Translations under genes and position numbers: made by a program
Assembly: GCA_946222495.1 (NCBI GenBank)
Contig: CAMICF010000003.1
Coordinates: 1-42,911, forward strand
Origin: an uncultured Janibacter sp.
GTDB lineage: Bacteria > Actinomycetota > Actinomycetes > Actinomycetales > Dermatophilaceae
Reading direction: 5' to 3'
DNA length: 42,911 nucleotides
Shown here: in pieces, positions 24,083 to 31,723 of the stretch
How positions within the stretch are numbered: the stretch's first letter is position 1
Layout of the letters: the number at the start of each line of letters is the position of its first letter
The notes under the pieces: model-generated
What the model was told of the DNA's origin: nothing
Databases searched by the model: none
Seen by the model: only the letters and a program-made list of their open reading frames with translations

Positions 24083-24577
24083 ATGACCCGCCACATCACC
24101 ATCGGGTTGGCCGGGCGCGGCGTCTCCTGCCGCGCCCGGCTCCTCGATGACGAAGCTCCGGCGACCTGCGACGCGGTGTGGGACGCCCTGCCCGTCAACG
24201 GCGACGCCTTCCACGCGAAGTACGCGCGCAACGAGGTCTACACGCTCGTCCCGCGCATGTCCGCGGCACCTCGTCGGGAGAACCCGACGATCACCCCCAT
24301 CTCCGGTGACGTCGTCCTCTTCGACTTCGAGCCCTGGGAGATCGGCAACCCGGCCTACGGGTACGAGCCGGGCTCGACCGCGCACGCCGACCAGGGTGCG
24401 ACCGACCTCGCGATCTTCTACGGCCGCAACAACCTGCTCATCAACGGCGACCTGGGCTGGGTCCCCGGCTCCGTCTTCGGCGCCATCGAGGAGGGCCTCC
24501 CGGAGATGGCGGCGGCCTGCAACGACCTGTGGCGGCGCGGCTTCGAGGGTGAGCGCCTGACCTTCGCCCGCGCCTGA
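24083..24577 (+). CDS. DUF3830 family protein
   Basis: 164 residues, starting one base after the aminotransferase stop, so co-transcribed. It matches DUF3830: VSCRARLLDDEAPATCDAVWDALPVNGDAFHAKYARNEVYT, PRRENPTITPISGDVVLFDF and IFYGRNNLLINGDLGWVPGSVFGAI. The fold is expected to be cyclophilin-like, but no activity is established. In this cluster it may be an accessory or ligand-binding part of the catabolic pathway. No signal peptide or membrane segment is seen. Confidence 0.8.
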   Translation: MTRHITIGLAGRGVSCRARLLDDEAPATCDAVWDALPVNGDAFHAKYARNEVYTLVPRMSAAPRRENPTITPISGDVVLFDFEPWEIGNPAYGYEPGSTAHADQGATDLAIFYGRNNLLINGDLGWVPGSVFGAIEEGLPEMAAACNDLWRRGFEGERLTFARA

Positions 24578-24580
24578 CAC

Positions 24581-24697
24581 CGCACGACCTTAAGGTCGTG
24601 CGCACCACCCACCGCATCTCCTTAAGGTCGTGCGCACCACTTCCGCATCTCCTTAAGGTCGTGTCCCCGGACGGGGCACGACCTTAAGGAGATGCGA
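24581..24697. repeat. Repeated-word hairpin region with bidirectional terminator
   Basis: The word TTAAGGTCGTG occurs at 24590, 24622 and 24653 (steps of 32 and 31 bases) with shared flanks CGCACCAC and GCATCTCC. 24581-24602 is a perfect 22-base palindrome. The last copy (24643-24662) pairs perfectly over 20 bases with an inverted copy at 24678-24697; the loop itself contains CCCC/GGGG. It lies between the convergent DUF3830 and amidase genes and should end both transcripts. Confidence 0.8.
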
Positions 24698-24711
24698 AGG
24701 GGAGGGGAGCC

Positions 24712-26082
24712 TCAGGTGGCGAGGAGCCACTCGACGAAGCGCGCCACCGCGAGCACGAGGTCGTCCGAGTGCCGCGGGCCGACGATCTGCAGCCCCACCG
24801 GCAGTCCGGCGGAGGTCGTCCCCACCGGGATGCTGATCGCCGGCTGCTGCGTCATGTTGAAGGGGTAGGTGAAGGGGGTCCACTCCGCCCAGTGGGACAT
24901 CCCGCTCCCCGGCGGCACGTCGTGCCCGGCCTCGAAGGCCGGGATCGGCATCGTCGGGGTGATGAGCACGTTGTGCTCCTCGTGGAAGGCACCCATCCCG
25001 ATGCCCAGCGCGGCGGCCACCGCCCGCGCCTCGAAGACGTCGACCGCGCTCGAGGACTCGCCGTGGTCCCACGCGCGGCCCAGGCCCGGGTCGATGGTGT
25101 CGCGCACGCCCGGCATCGTCCGCAGGAGCGTCGCGGCGCTGGCGCCCCACAGCAGCTCGAAGGCCTCGAGCGGGTCCTCGAAGCCCGGGTCCGCCGCGGT
25201 AACCGGCAGCCCGGCGGCGTCGATCCGGGCGACGACGTCGTCGCAGATGCGTCCGACCTCGTCGTCGACCTGCACGTAGCCGAGGGTCTTCGAGTAGGCG
25301 ACGGGCAGACCGGTCACCTCGCGGTTGTACTCACCGCGGAAGGTCAGCCGCGGCGGGGCGAGCGAGGTCGGGTCGCGGTAGTCAGGCAGCGACAGGATGT
25401 CCATGAGCAGCGCCGCCTCCTCGACGGTGCGCGTCATCGGCCCCGCGTGCGCGAGCGGCCCGAAGGGGCTCGCCGGGTACATCGGGATCCGCCCGTGGGT
25501 CGGCTTGAACCCGACGATGCCGCAGAAGGAGGCCGGGATCCGCACGCTGCCACCGGCGTCCGTGCCGACGGAGACCGGCCCCATCCGCGCGGCGACGGCG
25601 GCCGCGGCGCCCCCCGAGGAGCCACCGGCCGTCATCCGGGGGTCGGCCGGGTTGCGGGTGATGCCGGTCAGCGGCGAGTCCGTGACCCCCTTCCAGGCGA
25701 TCTCGGGGGTCGTGTTCTTGCCGACGAAGACCATCCCGTCGGCGCGCAGCCGGGCCGTGACGGGTGCGTCGACCTCCCACGGCTGGTCGGGGTCGATGGA
25801 CCGCGAGCCGCGAAGGGTGGGCCACCCCTTGGTGAGGAAGATGTCCTTGATCGAGATCGGCACCCCGTCGAGGAGCCCCTGCGGGTGGTCCGCCTGCCAC
25901 CGGGCCTCCGATTCGCGCGCCTGCACGAGCGCGCTCTCCCGGTCGACGAGGCACATCGCATTGATCTCGCCGTCGGCCTCCTCGATGCGGTCGACCACCG
26001 CATTCGTCGCCTCGACGGGAGAGAGCTCGCGCGCCCGGTAGGCGGCGACGAGCTCGACGGCGGTCATCTCGGTGGGGTTCAT
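24712..26082 (-). CDS. Amidase-signature hydrolase
   Basis: 456 residues. The Ser-cisSer-Lys triad of the amidase signature family is intact: K79 (GVPISIKD), S155 (GGSSGG) and S179 (GTDAGGSVRIP), with the usual 24-residue S-S spacing. These enzymes hydrolyse amides to acid and ammonia. The C-terminal half (FNMTQQPAISIPVG, GLPVGLQIVGP) is typical. Start: the upstream stop runs into TGATGATG; the second ATG (26082) is six bases from GGGAG and is preferred over 26085. It overlaps or abuts the 2-hydroxyacid dehydrogenase gene, so the two are an operon. The substrate is unknown; it may release the acid used by the other island enzymes. Confidence 0.9.
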   Translation of the reverse strand: MNPTEMTAVELVAAYRARELSPVEATNAVVDRIEEADGEINAMCLVDRESALVQARESEARWQADHPQGLLDGVPISIKDIFLTKGWPTLRGSRSIDPDQPWEVDAPVTARLRADGMVFVGKNTTPEIAWKGVTDSPLTGITRNPADPRMTAGGSSGGAAAAVAARMGPVSVGTDAGGSVRIPASFCGIVGFKPTHGRIPMYPASPFGPLAHAGPMTRTVEEAALLMDILSLPDYRDPTSLAPPRLTFRGEYNREVTGLPVAYSKTLGYVQVDDEVGRICDDVVARIDAAGLPVTAADPGFEDPLEAFELLWGASAATLLRTMPGVRDTIDPGLGRAWDHGESSSAVDVFEARAVAAALGIGMGAFHEEHNVLITPTMPIPAFEAGHDVPPGSGMSHWAEWTPFTYPFNMTQQPAISIPVGTTSAGLPVGLQIVGPRHSDDLVLAVARFVEWLLAT

Positions 26083-26084
26083 CA

Positions 26085-27065
26085 TCAGCTCCCTGAGGTG
26101 GGCACGTAGCCCAGTGACTTGTCGACGACGTTGTCCAGCGGTCGGCCGTCGGCCCACCGCACGAAGTTGTCGGCGAAGAGCGTGACGAGGGCGTCACGCC
26201 AGCCGACGAAGTCCCCGGAGTTGTGCGGGGTGACCATGACATTCGGCAGCGACCACAGCGGGTGCCCCTCGGGCAGCGGCTCGACGTCGACGACGTCGAG
26301 GGCGGCCCCGGCGATCCCACCCTCACGAAGGGCGGACACCAGGTCGTCGGTGACGACCAGCTCGCCGCGACCGACGTTGATGAAGCGGGCGTGCGGCTGC
26401 ATCGCGGCGAAGGCGTCGGCGTCGAACATCCCCTTCGTCGAGTCGGTGAGCGGGGCGATGGCCACGACCCAGTCCGCGCGGCCGAGCGCCTCCGGCAGTG
26501 CGGCGGTGTCGGTGACGGTGCCGAAGTCGGGGTCGCCGGTCCGCTCCCTTCGCCCGGAGCCGGAGACCTCCATGCCCGCGGCGCGGAGCAGGCGGGCGAT
26601 GGCCCGACCGATCGGCCCGGTCCCGACGACGAGCGCGCGGCTGCCGGCCACCCGCTCGGACTCGCGGTGCTGCCAGCACTCCTCCTGCTGCAGGCGGAGG
26701 GAGCCCGGCAGGTCCTTCGCGAAGGAGAGCACCTGCCCGAGGACGTACTCGGCGATGGAGGTGTCGAAGACGCCGCGGGAGTTGGTGACGACGACCTCGC
26801 TCTCCCGTACCTCGGGCGAGAGCAGGGCGTCCACCCCCGCCGCCGCGACATGCACCCACTCCACCGAGCCGGCGGCGTGCCAGGCCTCGGCGATGGCCGT
26901 GCTGAGGAAGTCGTAGGCGAAGACCACGTCCGCACCGTCGAGCGCCTCGCCCAGCCCGGAGGCCTCCGTGTAGCGGATCTCGGCGCGCTCGGCGACGGGC
27001 GCCATGGCCTGCGGGGAAGGGCGATTCGCGCCGTGGAGGACCACGACGACGGGCGTCTTCGACAT
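26085..27065 (-). CDS. D-2-hydroxyacid dehydrogenase family protein
   Basis: 326 residues. NAD-binding Rossmann motif GTGPIGRAIARLL near 147-159. The conserved Arg is in INVGRGELV, the Glu in DVVDVEPLPEGHPLW, and the catalytic His in VTPHNSG. It fits the D-isomer-specific 2-hydroxyacid dehydrogenase (glyoxylate/hydroxypyruvate reductase-like) family, which interconverts 2-oxo and 2-hydroxy acids. ATG 27065 is six bases from TAGGTT (27072-27077), so it appears leaderless. The region holds operator-like sequence GTTGACAAC directly over the start. First gene of the operon with the amidase. Confidence 0.9.
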   Translation of the reverse strand: MSKTPVVVVLHGANRPSPQAMAPVAERAEIRYTEASGLGEALDGADVVFAYDFLSTAIAEAWHAAGSVEWVHVAAAGVDALLSPEVRESEVVVTNSRGVFDTSIAEYVLGQVLSFAKDLPGSLRLQQEECWQHRESERVAGSRALVVGTGPIGRAIARLLRAAGMEVSGSGRRERTGDPDFGTVTDTAALPEALGRADWVVAIAPLTDSTKGMFDADAFAAMQPHARFINVGRGELVVTDDLVSALREGGIAGAALDVVDVEPLPEGHPLWSLPNVMVTPHNSGDFVGWRDALVTLFADNFVRWADGRPLDNVVDKSLGYVPTSGS

Positions 27066-27077
27066 GTTGACAACCTA
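27066..27077 (-). promoter_or_regulatory. -10 box and operator-like half of the 2-hydroxyacid dehydrogenase gene
   Basis: Minus-strand TAGGTT-GTCAAC-ATG. GTTGACAAC (27066-27074) repeats the core of the 27094 palindrome, so a bound GntR dimer would cover -10 and start codon. Confidence 0.5.
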
Positions 27078-27093
27078 AGAGCGCCCTCCCTAG

Positions 27094-27105
27094 ATTGTCA
27101 ACAAT
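27094..27105. promoter_or_regulatory. Putative GntR operator ATTGTCAACAAT (site 2)
   Basis: Identical to 22804-22815. It overlaps TAGATT (27091-27096), a possible -10 for the isomerase operon on the plus strand. Confidence 0.75.
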
Positions 27106-27139
27106 CCGGCAATCTCATGGCCACGAAAGCGAGGTCCGC

Positions 27140-27892
27140 GTGCAGCTGACCGACGCAGAGCTCGACGGGCCCCTCACCCAGCGCGGGGTCGGCATCATCG
27201 CGCCCTTCGACCTGGCGCTCGAGCGCGAGCTGTGGCGATGGGCGCCGCTGGAGGTGAGCTTCCACCTCGCGCGCACCCCCTTCGAACCCGTCCCCGTGAG
27301 CCTCAAGCAGGCCGAGCTCGTCTCCGGACGGCAGGCCCTCCAGACCGCGACGCACGACGTCCTCGGCGTCGACCCCGAGGTCCTCGCCTACCTGTGCACG
27401 TCGGGCAGCTTCATCCACGGGCCCGCCCACGAGGAGACGCTGCGGCAGGCGATCCTCGATGCCGGGGCACCCGACGCGGTGACGACCTCGGGGGCGCTCG
27501 GAGAGGCCGTGCGCGACCTCGGCCTGAGCCGGATCTCGGTGATGACCCCCTACGACACGCCCCTGACCGAGCGCCTCGTCGAGTTCCTCGGCGCGCTCGG
27601 CGTCGACGTCATCCACTCCCAGCACCTCGGCCTCGGCGGAGGCATCTGGCGGGTCAACTACCGGACGGTGGCCGAGCTGATCCTCGCCGCGGACGACCCT
27701 GCGGCAGAGGCGATCTTCGTCTCCTGCACCAACCTGCCGACCTACGACATCATCGCCCCGCTCGAGCGCGAGCTCGGCAAGCCGATCCTCACGGCCAACC
27801 AGCTCACCGTCTGGGCCTGCCTCGGCCGGATGGGGCTGCAGATGGTCGGCCCCGGACGCTGGCTGCGCGGGGTCTTCCGGGAGGACACATGA
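27140..27892 (+). CDS. Asp/Glu racemase-superfamily protein, maleate isomerase-like (paralogue 1)
   Basis: 250 residues. It matches the maleate cis-trans isomerase / arylmalonate decarboxylase branch of the Asp/Glu racemase superfamily. Both catalytic Cys are present: C86 in YLCTSGSF and C196 in VSCTNLPTYD. The protein should therefore be able to do two-Cys chemistry such as maleate to fumarate isomerisation or racemisation. GTG 27140 follows GAGG; an upstream frame to 27095 starts with TTG inside the operator and is rejected. The stop overlaps the next start (ATGA). No membrane or signal segment. Confidence 0.85.
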   Translation: MQLTDAELDGPLTQRGVGIIAPFDLALERELWRWAPLEVSFHLARTPFEPVPVSLKQAELVSGRQALQTATHDVLGVDPEVLAYLCTSGSFIHGPAHEETLRQAILDAGAPDAVTTSGALGEAVRDLGLSRISVMTPYDTPLTERLVEFLGALGVDVIHSQHLGLGGGIWRVNYRTVAELILAADDPAAEAIFVSCTNLPTYDIIAPLERELGKPILTANQLTVWACLGRMGLQMVGPGRWLRGVFREDT

Positions 27893-28608
27893 GCCCGACC
27901 ATCGGGATGATCTACCCCGACCACGCCGCCGAGGACGAGTACCCCACCGCGGCAACGCTGCTCGGGGTCGAGCTGCCCGTCGCCCACATCTACGGGACGG
28001 ACCTGCACGCCGTGCCCGAGCTGCTCGACCTCGGCAGCCCGGACCGGCTCGCCGAGGGCGCCGCCCAGCTCGCACGACACTCCCCGGACGTCGTCATGTG
28101 GGCCTGCACCTCCGGCAGCTTCGTCTACGGGCCGAAGGGGGCCCAGGACCAGATCGACCAGCTCGCCTCTGCCGCAGGAGTACCGACGTCGAGCACGAGC
28201 GCGGCCTTCGCCGCGGCGCTGTCCCATCTCGGGGCGGCCCGGGTGGCGATCGCGGCCAGCTACCCGCAGGACGTCGCGGACCTCTTCGTCGACTACCTCG
28301 CGTCCGCCGGCACGACGGTCGTGGCGATGGGGAGCTCGGGGATCGACACGGCCGCCGAGGTCGGGACGCTGACCCCCGACGAGGTCATCACCCTCGCGCT
28401 CGCGGCCGACCACCCCGACGCGGACGCCCTGCTCGTCCCGGACACCGCGATGCATACCCTTGCGGTCGTTCCCGCGCTGGAGGAGCGGCTCGGCAAGCCG
28501 GTCCTCACCGCCAACCAGGTGACGATCTGGCAGGGCCTCCGTCTGGCCGGGACCACCCCTTCGTCCCCGCAGCTCGGGGCGCTGTTCCACCGGAAGGACC
28601 GCCGATGA
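27889..28608 (+). CDS. Asp/Glu racemase-superfamily protein lacking the second catalytic Cys (paralogue 2)
   Basis: 239 residues, paralogue of the preceding gene and coupled to it by ATGA. The first Cys is kept (C73, WACTSGSF), but the segment aligned with SCTNLPT reads PDTAMHT, so Asp185 replaces the second Cys. The surrounding fold is well conserved (LTANQVTIWQGL near the end matches LTANQLTVWACL). It may be a decarboxylase-like or one-base enzyme, or a partner that forms a heteromer with paralogue 1. It also overlaps the GntR gene by four bases. Confidence 0.85.
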   Translation: MSPTIGMIYPDHAAEDEYPTAATLLGVELPVAHIYGTDLHAVPELLDLGSPDRLAEGAAQLARHSPDVVMWACTSGSFVYGPKGAQDQIDQLASAAGVPTSSTSAAFAAALSHLGAARVAIAASYPQDVADLFVDYLASAGTTVVAMGSSGIDTAAEVGTLTPDEVITLALAADHPDADALLVPDTAMHTLAVVPALEERLGKPVLTANQVTIWQGLRLAGTTPSSPQLGALFHRKDRR

Positions 28609-29279
28609 CCCTCGAGGACCTCAAGCCCGTCAGGCGCCGCTCGACCGTCGAGCACATCGCCGAGGAGCTGCGCCAGGCGATCATGTCGGGCTCGCTCGAG
28701 CCCGGGGACCAGCTCGGCGAGGCCGACCTCGCCGAGCACTTCGCCGTCTCCCGCGGTCCGCTCCGCGAGGCGATGCAGCGGCTCGTGTCCGAGGGGCTCC
28801 TCCACGCCATCACCAACCGGGGGGTCTTCGTCAACGAGCTGACCCTCGACGACGTCCGCGACGTCTACCGCACCCGCTCGGTCATCGAGCGGGGCGCCGT
28901 CGAGATCACCCTCAAGGACCGGCGCGAGGAGCTGTACGAGGCCGTGGGCGCGGCCGTCGACGAGATGCGTCGCGCGGCGAGGCGAGGGGACGGCCCCGCC
29001 GTCTCCGACGCCGACCAGGCCTTCCACGAGGCACTCGTCGAGTGCTCCCGCAGCCCGCGGCTCATCCGGGCGATGCGCACGCTGCTCGTCGAGACCCGGC
29101 TCTGCCTCGGCGAGCTCCGCACGACCTATCCCGACCTCGACACCCAGGTGCACGAGCACGAGGCCCTGGCCGAGGCCTTCCGCACCCAGTCCCCCGCGAA
29201 GGCCAAGGCGCTGCTCCTCGCGCACCTCGACGACGCCGTCGACCGGCTCGTCGCGAAGCGCACCGACGCACCTGCCTAG
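28605..29279 (+). CDS. GntR-family regulator with FCD domain
   Basis: 224 residues. Winged helix-turn-helix at about 12-75 (VEHIAEELRQAIMSGSLEPGDQLGEADLAEHFAVSRGPLREAMQRLVSEGLLHAITNRGVFV), then an all-helical FCD ligand domain (FHEALVECSRSPRLIRAM, HEHEALAEAF carry the usual metal/ligand His positions). Third gene of the operon with both isomerase paralogues. It probably represses the whole island through the ATTGTCAACAAT sites at 22804 and 27094 and is released by a carboxylic-acid intermediate, as is usual for FCD regulators; that part is inference. Confidence 0.92.
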   Translation: MTLEDLKPVRRRSTVEHIAEELRQAIMSGSLEPGDQLGEADLAEHFAVSRGPLREAMQRLVSEGLLHAITNRGVFVNELTLDDVRDVYRTRSVIERGAVEITLKDRREELYEAVGAAVDEMRRAARRGDGPAVSDADQAFHEALVECSRSPRLIRAMRTLLVETRLCLGELRTTYPDLDTQVHEHEALAEAFRTQSPAKAKALLLAHLDDAVDRLVAKRTDAPA

Positions 29280-29280
29280 G

Positions 29281-29375
29281 CACGTGCGCCCCGGCACCTC
29301 CCCCGGGCACGTGCACCCCAGGCACGCATCTGCCCGGGCGGACGCGCAGTGTGCGCGACCGCCCGGGCAGATGCG
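29281..29375. terminator. Repeated-word region with 17-base-pair hairpin
   Basis: CGCATCTGCCCGGGCGG (29325-29341) pairs perfectly with 29359-29375. Before it lie two copies of GGCACGTGC-G/A-CCCC ... GGCAC (from 29280 and 29305). It separates the convergent GntR and Glu/Leu dehydrogenase genes. Confidence 0.7.
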
Positions 29376-29392
29376 GAGCCGACCCTCCTCGG

Positions 29393-30652
29393 TCAGGGGA
29401 TGACGATCTCCGCTCCCTCGAGGGCGGCGTGGTTCGTCGTCGCGAGGACCCGACCGGTCTGACGCGGGGCGACGCCCATCCCCTTCCACTCACCGAGCAT
29501 GACCGCGACCTTCGCGCGCATCTCGGACTTGAGGCGGGTGAAGGAGTCGTCCGGGTTGGTCCCGACCTCCCCCTGGAGGAGCCACCAGGCCCACGCTGCC
29601 GCACCGGCGTTCGCGACGAAGTCGGGGATCACGGGGACGCCGGCGGCCGTGAGCATCTCCTCCGCGGCGGGCGTGGTCGCGGCGTTGGCCGCCTCGACGA
29701 CGACGCGGGCCGCCACCTCGGAGGCATTTTCCTCGCGGATGGCGTAGGAGATGGCCGCCGGGACGAAGATGTCCGCCTCCAGGGACAGGATCGCCTCGCG
29801 GGGCAGCAGCTGGATGTCGGCCGACACCTGCGAGCGGTCGATGAGACCGAAGTCGTCACGCAGGTCGAGCAGCGCGGCCACGTCCAGGCCTGCGGGGTCG
29901 TAGAGCGTCCCGCCCGCGTCACCAAGGGCCACGACGCGCGCGCCGGCCTCGTGGAGGTACCAGGCGGCGGCGCCGCCCATCGTGCCGACGCCCTGGATGG
30001 AGACCGAGGTGTCCTCGACGGCCCAGCCGAGGGAGTCCGCGGCACCGAGGCAGGCCTCCGCGACGCCGTAGCCGCCGATGACCTCGCCGAGCTCGAGCCC
30101 GTCGTCGGTGAGGGAGCCCAAGCCGTCGCGCACCCGGTGGAGCGCCTCGGTCGGGGACGCCGAGCGGTTGATCGCCGCGTGGTACGACTGCCCGAGACCG
30201 AGCGAGGCGAAGACCTCGTCGATCCGCGACTGGGCCACGCCCAGGTCCTCGGCGGTGACCCAGTGGCCGTCGAGCCACGGGAGCATCGCCGTGCAGAAGC
30301 GCTGGAGGACACCGACCGCACGCGGGTCGCGCGGGTCGAAGTCGATCCCGCCCTTCGCGCCACCGACGGGCAGACCGAAGACCGCGGTCTTCGTCGCCAT
30401 GCCGCGAGCGAGGTCGCCCACCTCGGAGATCGTGCACCCGGGACGCATCCGCGTCCCACCGGTGGCGAGACCGCCGACGAGGGTGTGCACGACGAGGTAC
30501 CCGTGGGCACCCGTCTCCGGGTCGGTCCACGTCACCTCGTGCGCAGGAGCGCCGTCGAGGAGATCACTGACGACGTCCTGGGTGATCTGCTGCTGGGGCT
30601 GCGCAGCCATCTCGTCCGTCGACTGCCAACGCCCGCTGTGCATGATCGTCAT
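29393..30652 (-). CDS. Glu/Leu/Phe/Val dehydrogenase
   Basis: 419 residues. Reversible oxidative deamination of an amino acid to the 2-oxo acid and ammonia, NAD(P)-linked. GGTRMRPG, the catalytic Lys in PVGGAKGGIDFDP, Asp in VTAEDLGV, and a Rossmann motif GVGTMGGAAAWYL. EAANAATTPAAEEML is the family block near the active site. ATG 30652 follows GAAGAGGTGG; an upstream ATG at 30688 is less likely. The specificity (Glu or branched-chain) cannot be settled here. Divergent from the LysR gene, its likely regulator. Confidence 0.9.
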   Translation of the reverse strand: MTIMHSGRWQSTDEMAAQPQQQITQDVVSDLLDGAPAHEVTWTDPETGAHGYLVVHTLVGGLATGGTRMRPGCTISEVGDLARGMATKTAVFGLPVGGAKGGIDFDPRDPRAVGVLQRFCTAMLPWLDGHWVTAEDLGVAQSRIDEVFASLGLGQSYHAAINRSASPTEALHRVRDGLGSLTDDGLELGEVIGGYGVAEACLGAADSLGWAVEDTSVSIQGVGTMGGAAAWYLHEAGARVVALGDAGGTLYDPAGLDVAALLDLRDDFGLIDRSQVSADIQLLPREAILSLEADIFVPAAISYAIREENASEVAARVVVEAANAATTPAAEEMLTAAGVPVIPDFVANAGAAAWAWWLLQGEVGTNPDDSFTRLKSEMRAKVAVMLGEWKGMGVAPRQTGRVLATTNHAALEGAEIVIP

Positions 30653-30772
30653 GCCAAACCACCTCTTCCGTTCCGGCCTGTTCTTCAAGCGTGAGGCCGG
30701 TCACTCTCGGGCGTCCAGTTACGGAAGATGCACGGTCTCGTGAACCTCCACTGCACGATCTTCGGAGCGCTC

Positions 30773-30778
30773 TACTCT
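30773..30778 (+). promoter_or_regulatory. -10 box TACTCT of the LysR gene
   Basis: TACTCT plus six bases gives ATG 30785, which decides this start over an in-frame ATG at 30728. Confidence 0.55.
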
Positions 30779-30784
30779 GGGCAG

Positions 30785-31723
30785 ATGGAACTGTCGTTGC
30801 GCCGACTGCAGATGCTTCGGGAGCTGCATCACCAGGGCACCGTGACGGCCGCTGCCGCCTCCCTCCACTACAGCCCCTCGGGCGTCTCCCAGCAGCTCGC
30901 ACAGCTCGAGCGCGAGGTGGGGGTCAAGCTCGTCGAGCGCCACGGGCGGCGGGTGCAGCTGACCGACCTCGGGCTCCTCCTCCTCGAGCACGCGGAGGAG
31001 ATCCTCGGCTCGGTGGAGCGGGCCACGGCCGCTCTAGAGCAGGCCCAGGAAGGGGTCACCGCCCGGCTCACGGTCGGGGTGTGGGCCTCGGTCGCCTCCG
31101 GCCTCCTCCCCCACGCCCTGTCCTCCCTCGCCGTCGACCACCCCGGGATCCGCGTCCACACGACCGAGCTGCCGCCCGAGGCGACGGCGGGCGCCGTCCG
31201 CGACGGGACGCTTGACGTCTCCTTCGTCATCGACTACTCGAACTACCCGATGGACTGGGACCCCTCCCTGACCCGCACGATCGTCGCCGTCGAGCGGCTC
31301 CACGCGGCCGTGCCGACCGGGGCCTTCCCGGACGACACCCTCTCGCTCATCGACCTCGCCGAGTACCCGTGGATCCTCGCCGGGCCCCGTTCCCACTTCG
31401 GCAAGGCCGTGCGCATCGCCTGCCACCACAGCGGGTTCGAGCCCCGCATCGCCCACACCGTCGAGGAGCAGCCGACCGCCCTGGCCCTCACCGGCGGCGG
31501 CCTCGGCGTCACCCTCGTCTCCGACCTGGCGCTCCCGCTGCTGCCGCCGGGCGTCGACATCGTCGCGCTCAACGAGCCCGTGATGCGCACGGTCTCGACG
31601 GCCCACCGGACGACGACGACGCCGCGCACGTCCATCGACCTCTTCATCGAGGCGGTCCGCACGGCGGCCGCCGAGCAGGGCCTGGGGGCCAGCTCGTCAG
31701 TCCCGCTGCCGGACCCCGACTGA
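30785..31723 (+). CDS. LysR-family transcriptional regulator
   Basis: 312 residues. Helix-turn-helix in the first 60 (LRRLQMLRELHHQGTVTAAAASLHYSPSGVSQQLAQLEREVGVKLVERHGRRVQLTDLG), then a linker helix and a periplasmic-binding-protein-like effector domain. Divergent from the Glu/Leu dehydrogenase, so it is likely to control that gene and sense an amino or keto acid. Its last 27 bases overlap the convergent DUF998 gene. Confidence 0.9.
   Translation: MELSLRRLQMLRELHHQGTVTAAAASLHYSPSGVSQQLAQLEREVGVKLVERHGRRVQLTDLGLLLLEHAEEILGSVERATAALEQAQEGVTARLTVGVWASVASGLLPHALSSLAVDHPGIRVHTTELPPEATAGAVRDGTLDVSFVIDYSNYPMDWDPSLTRTIVAVERLHAAVPTGAFPDDTLSLIDLAEYPWILAGPRSHFGKAVRIACHHSGFEPRIAHTVEEQPTALALTGGGLGVTLVSDLALPLLPPGVDIVALNEPVMRTVSTAHRTTTTPRTSIDLFIEAVRTAAAEQGLGASSSVPLPDPD

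Noticed and set aside
24581..24697. CRISPR-like array with 31-32 base spacing
   Set aside because: Only three units, the spacers themselves are repeated, an inverted copy is present and no cas genes are nearby.
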